Position numbers and translations under genes: made by a program
Part shown: positions 24,834 to 32,932 of the stretch, piece after piece
Layout of the letters: every line of letters starts with the position of its first letter
How positions within the stretch are numbered: the stretch's first letter is position 1
DNA from: an uncultured Eubacteriales bacterium
GTDB taxonomy: Bacteria > Bacillota > Clostridia > Oscillospirales > Oscillospiraceae
Direction: 5' to 3'
DNA length: 43,632 bases
Assembly: GCA_900319275.1 (NCBI GenBank)
Contig: ONNS01000013.1
Span: 1 to 43,632, forward strand
Notes under the pieces: generated by a model
Told to the model about the DNA's origin: nothing
Database searches by the model: none
Seen by the model: only the letters and a program-made list of their open reading frames with translations

Positions 24834-25169
24834 GTAACTGTTCAGCGCCAAGTGTGATTAAGTAAAGCGTAAATGCTCGTATATACGATAAAAGCTTGAA
24901 GTTTGCAACAATGCCTTCCCCTTGAGGGGAAGGTGGCGCGGCCCGTTCCTCGCCCTAAAGGACTAGCTTCGCGTCGCAAGGGCCGCGACGGATGAGGTGG
25001 AGTTTACCGGCTCTGAGTTAGCATTGTACTGGCGGCAGGGGTGACACCTCATCCGTCATCCAGCTTGCGGGGGACGCTGGATGACACCTTCCCCTCAAGG
25101 GGAAGGCATGGCCTGGCCTATCATTTTTCGTTTCTCTTAACATAATGACATTGAGGACTGAACAGTTAC
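24834..25169. repeat. Outer inverted repeat GTAACTGTTCAG around the MITE-like element
   Basis: GTAACTGTTCAG at 24834-24845 and its exact complement CTGAACAGTTAC at 25158-25169 flank the 24912-25108 element. The rest of the region between recJ and the glycosyltransferase holds no gene. Confidence 0.7.
24912..25108. repeat. MITE-like palindromic element A
   Basis: A 197-bp element with perfect 24-bp terminal inverted repeats (starting TGCCTTCCCCTTGAGGGG, itself a hairpin) and inner inverted repeats GACGGATGAGGTG/CACCTCATCCGTC. It consists of two copies of a ~65-bp unit in opposite orientation around a short spacer; a second arrangement of the same unit is at 35852-35981. No transposase is encoded, so mobility would need to be supplied in trans. 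Confidence 0.88.
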
Positions 25170-25192
25170 GCGGAATTTTGCCAGCTATCGTA

Positions 25193-26461
25193 TTATCCCT
25201 GTTCTCTGGCGCGTAGGCCCTCAATGATCGCGGCGGCTTTGCTGCTCCAGTCGTTAGCCCTCGCGTCACGGTCGAGCGCGGCGAGATAGTCGGCGTCGTT
25301 TCGCAGTGTGAGAGCGTGCTCAATCTGCGATATAAACGCTGCGTGGCTGTGTCCGATCAACACCGAGCGGTACTGTCGGCATTCGTCCATGTCGGTCGTG
25401 ACGATCGGCCGACCGAGCGCCATGTACTCGAAGAGCTTCACGGGACTTGTGGCGCGGGTGATATCGTTGATGAGAAAGGGGATCATCAGCACCGCGGCCT
25501 CATGTGCATAGTATTTGAGCACGCGGTAGTCCCGCGGACCGAGATAGTAGAGATCCGATACCGGGGCCGGCAGCTGCTCGTCGAAGCTCGTGTCGTACTT
25601 GAGCCCGATCAGCACCACGCTGTATCGTCCGGTCGCAGCGAGGCTGCGGACAAGGTCATAGTCAAACCAGCTCGCGAGCGCCCCGTAATAGCAGACGATC
25701 GGCTTGCCCTTTGCGAGGATGGAGAGGAACTCCGGCTCAAAGCTGTACCGATCAAAGCGGCGTAAAAACGCAAGGTCGACGCCGTTGGAGGCGAGCACGA
25801 GATTCTCTTCGCCGCGGCGGCGCAGCACATCCTGCCGCAGCCGCTCGGCCGTCACTACAACGGTAACGGCGCGGTGGGCCATGGCGTAGTCAAATTTTTC
25901 CGAGATCGCGCGCGGCAGCGCGGCCGTCCCGGCGAGCGCGGGGCTCAGATGGTCGATGTACTCATAGAGGATACCGCAGCCGCGCGCGGCATAGCGCGCG
26001 AGCGCACGCGCCGACAGCTTCCAGTCGGTCGAGTAGAGATCGATATAGCGCGGCAGCGGTTTTTTCTCAAGCGCATGCTCGAGAAAAAACCGGAGCAGCA
26101 GGTTGTTGAAATTGAAAAGCCACAGCCCCGGCGCGATCATACGCAGCGTGGCACAGCCGTCGGTGGCCGTCGTGACCTCGTAGAGCACCAGACAGCGCTG
26201 CCGCGCGAGCGCGTGCGCCATGTGCTGCGGCCGCTGAAAAAGCGGCACCGCATAGCCAAAGCTCGAGCGCCAGAGCAGTACACGGTCATAGTCCCCGGTG
26301 AGCATTTCTTCGATCGCCGCGCGATAGCGCCGCGGATGCAGCAGCACCGGGATGCTGAGCCGATCGAGGACGTTGGCGCGCAGCCATGCGAGCAGCTTCT
26401 GGCAAAAGCGCGCTGTGCCGTATTTCCGCCAGGCGCTCCACAGCTTGGTCAGATGTGTCAC
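25193..26461 (-). CDS. Glycosyltransferase (GT4-like)
   Basis: A 422-residue glycosyltransferase. The N-terminal half contains RSSFGYAVPLFQRPQHMAHA, and the C-terminal Rossmann domain carries SPVKLFEYMALGRPIVTTD, the nucleotide-sugar-binding E-x7-like motif of GT-B enzymes. There are no membrane helices. The proposed start is GTG 26461 (VTHLTKLWSAW) behind GGAGAAGG; its GTGA overlaps the stop of the upstream gene. It is the last gene of the polysaccharide operon. It transfers a sugar to a growing surface glycan; donor and acceptor are unknown. Confidence 0.85.
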   Translation of the reverse strand: MTHLTKLWSAWRKYGTARFCQKLLAWLRANVLDRLSIPVLLHPRRYRAAIEEMLTGDYDRVLLWRSSFGYAVPLFQRPQHMAHALARQRCLVLYEVTTATDGCATLRMIAPGLWLFNFNNLLLRFFLEHALEKKPLPRYIDLYSTDWKLSARALARYAARGCGILYEYIDHLSPALAGTAALPRAISEKFDYAMAHRAVTVVVTAERLRQDVLRRRGEENLVLASNGVDLAFLRRFDRYSFEPEFLSILAKGKPIVCYYGALASWFDYDLVRSLAATGRYSVVLIGLKYDTSFDEQLPAPVSDLYYLGPRDYRVLKYYAHEAAVLMIPFLINDITRATSPVKLFEYMALGRPIVTTDMDECRQYRSVLIGHSHAAFISQIEHALTLRNDADYLAALDRDARANDWSSKAAAIIEGLRAREQG

Positions 26462-27747
26462 GAGGCCTTCTCCTCCGCAGCGCGGTTCAAGCGGCGGGCG
26501 AGCGCGCGGGCAGCACGCATGCAGTCCTCCATCGAGCAGTAACACCAGCCGCCGTAGCGCCCGATCGTACAGATCCCGCCGAGGGCGAGCTCCCGCTTCA
26601 ACAGCCGCACGGCCGCTTCGCTCTCGGTGCTGATGTGGACGTAGGCCGGGTCCATCAGCAGCGCCTCGTGTGCGATCAGGGCGTTATCCGCCTGCACGAG
26701 CCCCTGGCGGCGCAGCGCGGCAAGTGCCTTATCCAGCTCCTGCTCCGCATCCACCGCGGCGCCGGCGGGAAAGCCGATCTCCACGTAGAGACTCATCCGC
26801 TCGCCGCCCTGGATATTGTCATAATAGCCGACCCGGTAAAAGCTGGCGTCGCCCTCCGGCACATACAGCCAATGCTCGCGCGTCAGCGGCCCCTTGTGTG
26901 CAAAGCCCAGATTGAGCACCAGCACCTTATTCCATGAGAGCGTATCGCCGATCGCGCGGTAGGGCTGGCCAGCGAGCAGCGGCAGGAAGCGGTTGAGCGG
27001 CGTCGTATTGATCAGCGTCCGATAGCGGTAGCGGTCCCCGGCACTGTCTTCGGCCAGATGGGCCTGCGCGTCCACGCACACGAGCGCGCGGCCGGTACGC
27101 ACACGCTCGCTCGGCAGCGTCCGGCTGAGCGCTTCGACAAAGGCACCGGCCCCGCTGCGCGGGTAGAGAAAGCGGCTGTTGTAGCTCACACGCTCCTCAC
27201 CGCGCAGCGCCGCGGCCAGCCCCGAGAGCTCGGCCGGCGGGAAGAAGCGCCCCATGGCGCCGGCATCGAGCGAGGAGAGCGGACAGGCGTAGAGCTTTTC
27301 ATTGTAGGGGCGCAGAAAGGTCTCGGTGATCGCGCGGCCGAAGCGTTCATACAGCATATCGAGAAAGCTGCCGGGCGCCGCCGTCTCCCGCCGGTCGAGG
27401 AGATCGGCGAGACAGGAGAGAAATTCATCCTTGGGCAGCTCGTGGATATGCGTCTGGAACGGGTAGTCGATCAGTCGGCCGCGATAGAGGATCTTCGTAC
27501 ATTTTTCGATCTCGAGCAGCTCGCCGGGGGCAAAGCAGGAGCGGAAGAACCGCTCCGCGGCGCCGTCACGAAAATGGAAAAAGTGCCCGGCCCAGTCCCA
27601 GACAAAGCCGTCGTGCCGCTGTGTGCGGCAGTAACCGCCGAGCGCCTTTTCACGCTCGAGCAGCAGCCAGTCCCCGCGCAGCGCTGCGGCGGCGCTTAAG
27701 CCAGAGACCCCGCCGCCGACGATCAGCGTATCGACCTTAACTTCCAT
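26458..27747 (-). CDS. UDP-galactopyranose-mutase-like FAD protein
   Basis: A 429-residue flavoprotein with an N-terminal FAD-binding Rossmann motif, DTLIVGGGVSGLSAAAAL, then LGGYCRTQRHDGFVWDWAGH, resembling the UDP-galactopyranose mutase/protoporphyrinogen-oxidase group found in glycan clusters. In this setting it probably modifies or isomerises a nucleotide sugar, such as UDP-Galp to UDP-Galf. It is longer than typical Glf (~370-390 residues), and the diagnostic Glf substrate-site residues cannot be confirmed by eye, so the reaction is uncertain. GGAGGT precedes ATG 27747, which lies inside the end of the upstream gene. Confidence 0.75.
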   Translation of the reverse strand: MEVKVDTLIVGGGVSGLSAAAALRGDWLLLEREKALGGYCRTQRHDGFVWDWAGHFFHFRDGAAERFFRSCFAPGELLEIEKCTKILYRGRLIDYPFQTHIHELPKDEFLSCLADLLDRRETAAPGSFLDMLYERFGRAITETFLRPYNEKLYACPLSSLDAGAMGRFFPPAELSGLAAALRGEERVSYNSRFLYPRSGAGAFVEALSRTLPSERVRTGRALVCVDAQAHLAEDSAGDRYRYRTLINTTPLNRFLPLLAGQPYRAIGDTLSWNKVLVLNLGFAHKGPLTREHWLYVPEGDASFYRVGYYDNIQGGERMSLYVEIGFPAGAAVDAEQELDKALAALRRQGLVQADNALIAHEALLMDPAYVHISTESEAAVRLLKRELALGGICTIGRYGGWCYCSMEDCMRAARALARRLNRAAEEKAS

Positions 27748-29011
27748 CGTTCAGTACCTCCCGTATCGTTTGATCGAGACACGCGGCCACACGGCGAGCG
27801 TCAAATTCTTCGGCGATCCAGTCCCAGTCTGCTTCAGCCTTTCTACCCTGGTACAGGATTTCATACAGGGCCTGCTTGATCTCGCCGACTGAAAAGCCGA
27901 CAGTCACCATACCCGCGCGCTCTAAACAGCGCGTCACGTCCCCGCGCGGCATGCCGATCGCAAACACCGGCACGTGCGCGCCGAAACAGTCGGCGAGCTT
28001 GGCGGCAAAGAAGACGTTTTCGTTCCATACCGCGCTGAGATCGGCGTCGATGTGGAGCGCCCAGTCGGCCGCGGCGAGCTGCCGCAGGCTGTCCAGATAG
28101 CCAGTCGGCGGCGAATAGCGGACGAGCCCGGTCAAACCGAGCCGCACGATCGCGGCGAGGTCGTGCTCGGCCATTGTGCCGTAGAAATCAAAGACCGCAC
28201 GCGCCGGGAGATCCGCGCAATCGGCCTTCAGCTCGGCGATCGCCTCGAGCAGAGGGGCGGCGCTGCGCTGCTCGTCGAGCGCGCCGGTGAACACAAAGCG
28301 TGTCGGCTCGCCGCTCTCTCGCCGGGGCAGTGCGTCATAGAGGGCGGGCTCGTAGCTGTGCCGCAGCAGCACGGCCTTTTGTCGCAGATGCTCCGGCAGC
28401 AGATAGCGCAGCTCTGAGCGGTTATTGACAAGGATGCGCTCGGCGCGCTGTACAGTCTGCTCTTCCAGGTCACCGAGTGCCTGTCGTTCCCGCACGGCGG
28501 TGCGGTGCCGCAGCAGCCAGAGCGCCTCGTGAACAAAGCGCCGCGGCGAGAGACGAAAGGAGAGCGGCGCCTTTCGATTTTTCATGCTGTCGAGTGACCA
28601 GGAGGAATACAGCGTCTCGTCGAGATGCCGGTAGGGATTGTCCTTGATCGGATCACCGAAGGAGGCCAGCCAGGGAACGGCAGGGAAGGTCTCCTTGATC
28701 CGCAGCCCGGCCGCGTGGCACTCGGGCGGCATCGAGCGGGTCATCACAAGGCTGTACGAGTCGGTGTGCGACTGGAAGTATCGGAAAGCCTCATCGGCAA
28801 AGGCCGACGGCGTGGAAGCATGCGCCTCGATCCGATGCACATTGTCTGTCTCCGGCAGCGCGGCCGAGCGCCCGTAGGACCACTGTTCGCAGGACGACTC
28901 GGTGAATACATCGTAGTGATATTGTGAACGGCCGAGTAGCTTGGCGGTGACCAGGCCCTCGGAGGAGTTGAGCGGCGGATAAAACCAGCTGACGACAAAA
29001 ATGCGTTTCAT
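27737..29011 (-). CDS. Glycosyltransferase family 4-like protein
   Basis: A 424-residue GT-B protein beginning MKRIFVVSWFYPPLNSSEG, the N-terminal strand and Gly-rich loop typical of GT4. The C-terminal half has RFVFTGALDEQRSAAPLLEA and the acidic donor-site region FAAKLADCFGAHVPVFAIG. The ATG overlaps the stop of the GT2 gene by four bases. It is probably cytosolic or membrane-surface-bound and acts in building the exported polysaccharide. Sugar specificity is unknown. Confidence 0.83.
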   Translation of the reverse strand: MKRIFVVSWFYPPLNSSEGLVTAKLLGRSQYHYDVFTESSCEQWSYGRSAALPETDNVHRIEAHASTPSAFADEAFRYFQSHTDSYSLVMTRSMPPECHAAGLRIKETFPAVPWLASFGDPIKDNPYRHLDETLYSSWSLDSMKNRKAPLSFRLSPRRFVHEALWLLRHRTAVRERQALGDLEEQTVQRAERILVNNRSELRYLLPEHLRQKAVLLRHSYEPALYDALPRRESGEPTRFVFTGALDEQRSAAPLLEAIAELKADCADLPARAVFDFYGTMAEHDLAAIVRLGLTGLVRYSPPTGYLDSLRQLAAADWALHIDADLSAVWNENVFFAAKLADCFGAHVPVFAIGMPRGDVTRCLERAGMVTVGFSVGEIKQALYEILYQGRKAEADWDWIAEEFDARRVAACLDQTIREVLNDGS

Positions 29012-30036
29012 AACGAACTCCCATGAAGCGTACGACGAAAATGGAGCAGCCGCGGCAGCACCCGGCGGCCCAGCAGCAGCGGTAGATAGCCCAGACGGCG
29101 GTAGATCCGAGGTTCTGTGTTCGTATCGGTGCGCCGGTAGATCTCGGGCGCCGTTTGCCGGAGGAACGCGTCAAAGTCCCGGCAGCGTCGAAAGGCCGCG
29201 AGCCGCCCGGGCATCCGCCGACAGAGGAGCTCGAGGTGTGTATAAGTCATCAGCGAGATGACGCGCTCGATGTAGTCGCGCGCAGCGGCGTTGAGCGTTG
29301 GACGCTGCGCGGCGTAAAAGTCGATCAGCGAGCGCAGCACCTGCTCGTGCTGGGGGATGTTTTTCAAAAACTGCGCCGGATCCATGCTCTGCCCAGTGCG
29401 GCCAATGAAATAGCGGTAGACGCTCTCGTTGATGAAGCGGACGCGCTGCACAAACGGGATCGGGAAGAGGATATACTGCATGTCAACATAGCTGCAGTGC
29501 TCGCTGAGCTGCAGACCGCAGCGGCGCAGCAGTTCGGTTTTCCATGTGGCGGCGGCCAGAGACACATAGGGCATCTCTCCCGTGAGATCGAGCTCGTCAA
29601 GCGCATAGCTGCTCTCGTCGGAGAGCGCGGCATAGCGCACGCACACGCGCTGCTTTGCGCAGTTGAATTCCTGCGTGTATGGCGTGACGATCAGATCCTC
29701 GTCACACTGCCCGAGCGCGTCCAGATATCGCAGAAAGGCCGGGGTGTCAAACCAGTCGTCGCTGTCGAGCACACGGAAATAGCGCCCCGAGGCGATGCGC
29801 AGCCCCTCGTTGACGGCGGAGCCGTGGCCGCCGTTTTCCTTGTCGATCACGCGCACAGTGCCCGGATAGCGGCGTGCGGCCTTCAGCAGGATCGAGACGG
29901 AGCTGTCCGTACTGCCGTCGTTTATCAGGATCAGCTCCAGCCGGTCAAGGGCCTCCGGCACCAGCACCGAGCGCAGACAGCGCGGCAGATAGCGTGCGGT
30001 GTTGTAGACCGGGACCACCACAGTGAGCAGCTTCAC
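29008..30036 (-). CDS. Glycosyltransferase family 2
   Basis: A 342-residue GT-A glycosyltransferase: VVVPVYNTARYLPRCLRSV at the N-terminus, ILINDGSTDSS and GHGSAVNEGLRIASGRYFRV, then the metal-binding DSDDWFD. The start is GTG 30036 with AAGGAGG at normal spacing. The leader contains a large heptamer repeat hairpin. It is the first glycosyltransferase of the operon, overlapping the next gene by four bases. It probably adds a sugar from a UDP- or GDP-donor. Confidence 0.9.
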   Translation of the reverse strand: MKLLTVVVPVYNTARYLPRCLRSVLVPEALDRLELILINDGSTDSSVSILLKAARRYPGTVRVIDKENGGHGSAVNEGLRIASGRYFRVLDSDDWFDTPAFLRYLDALGQCDEDLIVTPYTQEFNCAKQRVCVRYAALSDESSYALDELDLTGEMPYVSLAAATWKTELLRRCGLQLSEHCSYVDMQYILFPIPFVQRVRFINESVYRYFIGRTGQSMDPAQFLKNIPQHEQVLRSLIDFYAAQRPTLNAAARDYIERVISLMTYTHLELLCRRMPGRLAAFRRCRDFDAFLRQTAPEIYRRTDTNTEPRIYRRLGYLPLLLGRRVLPRLLHFRRTLHGSSL

Positions 30037-30051
30037 AGGTAGACCTCCTTT

Positions 30052-30166
30052 TTAGTGGTTAGTGGTTAGTGGTTAGTGATTAGTAATCAACAGCTTCCAC
30101 TAGCCACTAGCCACTAGTCACTAGCCACTAGTCACTAGCCACTAGTCACTAGCCACTAGTCACTAA
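30052..30166. repeat. Inverted heptamer repeat array
   Basis: Five TTAGTGG-type heptamers (30052-30086) face ten CCACTAG/TCACTAG heptamers (30097-30166) across a 10-bp spacer, so the two arms can pair over much of their length. The last heptamer supplies the stop codon of the ABC ATPase gene (30163-30165). The spacing is far too short for CRISPR. Confidence 0.92.
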
Positions 30167-30912
30167 CAACTACGCTCGTACTCTTCGCATATCTCGTCCG
30201 CCTCGCCGATGGCGCGCACGCGCCCGCCCTCGAGCCACAGTACACGGCTGCACAGCCGCCGGATCGAGGCTAAGGCGTGCGACACATAGAGTACGGTCGT
30301 CCCGCCGCCGATCAGGCGCAGCATCCGCTCCTCGCTTTTGGCCTGGAACGCCAGGTCACCGACCGACAGGATCTCATCGACGATCAGGATCTCCGGCTCA
30401 ACGACGGTGGCGATCGAAAAGGCCAGGCGCGCCGTCATGCCCGAGGAGAAGCTGCGCAGCGGGGCGTCAAGGAAGGGCTCGAGCTCGGAGAAGGCCACGA
30501 TCTCGTCAAAGCGCCGCACAAGAAAATCGCGGGAATAACCGAGGATCGCGCCGTTGAGATAGATGTTCTCCCGCGCCGTCAGATCGAGATCGAAGCCCGT
30601 GCCGAGCTCGATCATCGGGCAGACGGTGCCGCCGAGCACGATGCGGCCCTCGGTGGGCTTCAGCACGCCCGCCACCAGCTTCAGCAGTGTCGATTTTCCG
30701 GTGCCGTTCGGCCCGATCAGGCCGAGCACCTCGCCGCGGCGAACCGTGAAGTCCACATTCCGCAAGGCCCAGAATTCGGAAGCTTGTCGGCGCGCAGCGC
30801 GGCGGGCGGGGCTGAGTGCGTCGATAAAGGCCTGCTTGAGCGTTCCGCCGCCCTCCATTCCTCGCTGAAAACGCATGGATACGCCCTCGGCGCGGATCAT
30901 ATCGTCAGCCAT
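30163..30912 (-). CDS. Polysaccharide ABC exporter, ATP-binding protein (Wzt/TagH type)
   Basis: A 249-residue ABC ATPase: Walker A LIGPNGTGKSTLL, signature-region FSSGMTARLAFSIA, Walker B ILIVDEILSVGD with the switch segment LYVSHALASI. The N-terminal MRFQRGMEGGGTLKQAFIDAL extension and SEERMLRLI are typical of Wzt/TagH/RfbE exporters. The C-terminal glycan-recognition domain of long Wzt proteins is absent, so export need not depend on a modified chain end. ATG 30912 (MADDMIRAEG) has GGGGTG upstream; the ATG at 30924 has none. It pairs with the adjacent permease. Confidence 0.92.
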   Translation of the reverse strand: MADDMIRAEGVSMRFQRGMEGGGTLKQAFIDALSPARRAARRQASEFWALRNVDFTVRRGEVLGLIGPNGTGKSTLLKLVAGVLKPTEGRIVLGGTVCPMIELGTGFDLDLTARENIYLNGAILGYSRDFLVRRFDEIVAFSELEPFLDAPLRSFSSGMTARLAFSIATVVEPEILIVDEILSVGDLAFQAKSEERMLRLIGGGTTVLYVSHALASIRRLCSRVLWLEGGRVRAIGEADEICEEYERSC

Positions 30913-30923
30913 AGCGCACCCCA

Positions 30924-31715
30924 TTACATGTAGTAGTAGAATTTATCCTGGCTGCGCCGGAATACATGCAGACCGACAAGCAGCGTGCCCGCGGCTGAAA
31001 GAGCACAGAGCGCGAACTGTCCGGCCTCGGGCGTGCGGTGCAGCAGCAGGATCGTACGCGCAAAGCCGATGTACTGGGCGAGCGGGTTGAACGCAATCAC
31101 CGTTTGCAGCGGAGAGGGGAGGATCGAAACATCGTACATGATCGGCGTGAGATACATCCACAGCGTCAGCACGATGCCGTAGAGATAGACGATATCGCGC
31201 AGAAAGACCGCCGCGGCGGCCAGCAGCAGACCGACGCCCAGCGTGAAGACAAAGAGACAGCCAACGGCCCAGGGCAGATAGATATGCTGCCAGCAGAGCC
31301 CCGTGCCGGTCACGAGCAGCACCAGATACAGCGGCAGCAGACTGAGCAGAAAGTTGATGCCGCTGGACAGACACTTCGAGAGCGGGAACACGGCCTTTGG
31401 CACATAGACCTTGCCGATCAGGCTGGAATTGGCGAGTACCGAGCTCATGGCAAGATTGCTCCCCTCACTGAAATAGTTGTAAAATACAATTCCTGTCAGC
31501 AGATAGGCCACGTAACTGACGCCGCTCGCAGAGAAACGAAAGACGTTCGAAAAGACCAGCGACAAAATCGCCGTTGTCAGCAGCGGATACAGCAGGCTCC
31601 AGCCGACGCCGAGCACACTGCGCTTGTATTTCACTTTGAAATCGCGCAGCACCAGCTGCTGCAGCAAAAACGCATAGCGCGCCGATAGCGCGCCAAGCCG
31701 AGCGGCGAGACTCAT
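30924..31715 (-). CDS. Polysaccharide ABC exporter, permease (Wzm/TagG type)
   Basis: A 263-residue ABC-2 permease with about six membrane helices: RDFKVKYKRSVLGVGWSLLYP is the conserved N-terminal amphipathic segment and first helix, followed by VFSNVFRFSASGVSYVAYLL and FNPLAQYIGFARTILL near the C-terminus. With the ATPase it moves a lipid-linked or teichoic-acid-like glycan across the membrane. The ATG follows AAGGAG. It is the first gene of the operon; its stop overlaps an ATG of the ATPase frame. Confidence 0.93.
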   Translation of the reverse strand: MSLAARLGALSARYAFLLQQLVLRDFKVKYKRSVLGVGWSLLYPLLTTAILSLVFSNVFRFSASGVSYVAYLLTGIVFYNYFSEGSNLAMSSVLANSSLIGKVYVPKAVFPLSKCLSSGINFLLSLLPLYLVLLVTGTGLCWQHIYLPWAVGCLFVFTLGVGLLLAAAAVFLRDIVYLYGIVLTLWMYLTPIMYDVSILPSPLQTVIAFNPLAQYIGFARTILLLHRTPEAGQFALCALSAAGTLLVGLHVFRRSQDKFYYYM

Positions 31716-31910
31716 GAAACCACTCCTTTGTACCGGTAGCTTGCCCAGAAACAGGAAATTCTAACCCGGCGCGCGGCAATTGGCAGGGGCGAACACTTCA
31801 AATTACTGACAAATATTCATTTACAGAACGGCGAAAAGGCGAATATTCATAGTGCAAATGAATAATGCGTGAAAAACGAAAAAAATAAAGAATATTTTTT
31901 CATAAAACGC
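31716..31910. promoter_or_regulatory. Divergent intergenic region, polysaccharide operon promoter side
   Basis: No gene is present. On the minus strand a weak candidate (CTGCCA, 17 bp, TAGAAT) lies near the permease start; it does not meet consensus well, so regulation by an unseen factor is possible. The AT-rich half belongs to the plus-strand importer promoter. Confidence 0.3.
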
Positions 31911-31939
31911 TTGACAGATCCCTATACTTGTGCTAAACT
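31911..31939 (+). promoter_or_regulatory. Promoter of the amino-acid-type importer operon
   Basis: TTGACA (31911-31916), 17-bp spacer, TAAACT (31934-31939). Confidence 0.88.
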
Positions 31940-31993
31940 CACAACCGTTCCAGCAAAGAACTGGTAAAGTTCAATGAAAGGATTGTGAAAAAT

Positions 31994-32851
31994 ATGAAAA
32001 ACATGAAGAAATACTTGTGCGTTATGCTGAGCCTCATCATGGCTCTCTCACTCGGTGCTGCTGCTTTTGCAGCTGACGACACCGAGATCAGCACGGTCGT
32101 TCCCGGCAAGCTGACTGTGGCCACCAGCCCCGACTTTGCTCCCTATGAGTTCTATGCCGTGACCGACGGCGAGCCCCAGCTGGCCGGCTTCGATATGGCA
32201 CTGGCCCAGTACATTGCCGATTACATCGGCCTCGAGCTGGACGTGATCCCGATGGACTTTGACGGCGTTCTCAACGAGCTGGCCTCCGGCAACGTCGACC
32301 TGGGGCTCGCGGGCCTGTCCCCCGATCCCAAGCGTGCCGAGGCGATGGACTTCTCCGACGTCTACTATCAGGGCGGACAGTCCTTCGTCACCGTACAGAG
32401 CAAGAAGGATCAGTTCACTTCTCTCGACGACACCAACAAGGCGGAGCTCTCCATCGGCGCGCAGAACGGTTCGATCCAGATGGATCTGGCTACCCAGTAT
32501 TCCCCCGATGCCGACATCGTCACGCTGGTGAAGGTCACCGACATCATCACCGAGCTGCTGGCCGGCAAGCTCGACGGCGCCTACATCGAGACGGCTGTCG
32601 CCGAGAACTATGCCAAGAACTACCCCGACCTGGCCGTCGTGCTGGATGTACCCTATGAGTCCGAGGGCTCCGCGGTCGGCGTTGCGAAGGGCAACGAGGC
32701 CCTGCTCGCAAAGGTCAACGAGGCGGTTGCCGCCGCGCTGGCGGATGGCTCCATGGATAAGTTTGTTGCCGAGGCCAACGAACTCTCCACCGGCGAGGTT
32801 TATGAAGGCCTGCTGGAGAACATGGAAGCGGAAGCAGACAGCGCCGCATAA
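31994..32851 (+). CDS. ABC transporter substrate-binding protein (polar amino acid type)
   Basis: A 285-residue periplasmic-binding-fold protein. The signal sequence MKKYLCVMLSLIMALS ends in GAAAFA-AD, a type I signal peptidase site; no lipobox Cys is present, unusual for a Gram-positive binding protein. The mature part shows the SBP_bac_3 signatures LTVATSPDFAPYEF, AGFDMALAQYIADYIGLEL, GLAGLSPDPKRAEAMDFSDV and GAYIETAVAENY. It binds a small amino-acid-like ligand outside the membrane. ATG 31994 lies 11 bp after AAAGGA; the GTG at 31985 is too close. It is first in the operon. Confidence 0.9.
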   Translation: MKNMKKYLCVMLSLIMALSLGAAAFAADDTEISTVVPGKLTVATSPDFAPYEFYAVTDGEPQLAGFDMALAQYIADYIGLELDVIPMDFDGVLNELASGNVDLGLAGLSPDPKRAEAMDFSDVYYQGGQSFVTVQSKKDQFTSLDDTNKAELSIGAQNGSIQMDLATQYSPDADIVTLVKVTDIITELLAGKLDGAYIETAVAENYAKNYPDLAVVLDVPYESEGSAVGVAKGNEALLAKVNEAVAAALADGSMDKFVAEANELSTGEVYEGLLENMEAEADSAA

Positions 32852-32874
32852 GCACCGTCCAACAATCGGAACAG

Positions 32875-32901
32875 ACAGCGCCCTCAATCGGAGGGCGCTG
32901 T
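32875..32901 (+). other. Intraoperon hairpin between binding protein and permease
   Basis: ACAGCGCCCTC (32875-32885) pairs with GAGGGCGCTGT (32891-32901), with no T-run. This is the usual position for a 3'-end stabiliser or partial terminator that lets binding protein be made in excess of permease. Confidence 0.75.
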
Positions 32902-32932
32902 GTGCCGTGTATTTACTTAAAGGAGATTTTTC

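Noticed and set aside
30052-30166. CRISPR array
   Set aside because: Heptamers are contiguous with no spacers, and the two arms are inverted; no cas genes are present.
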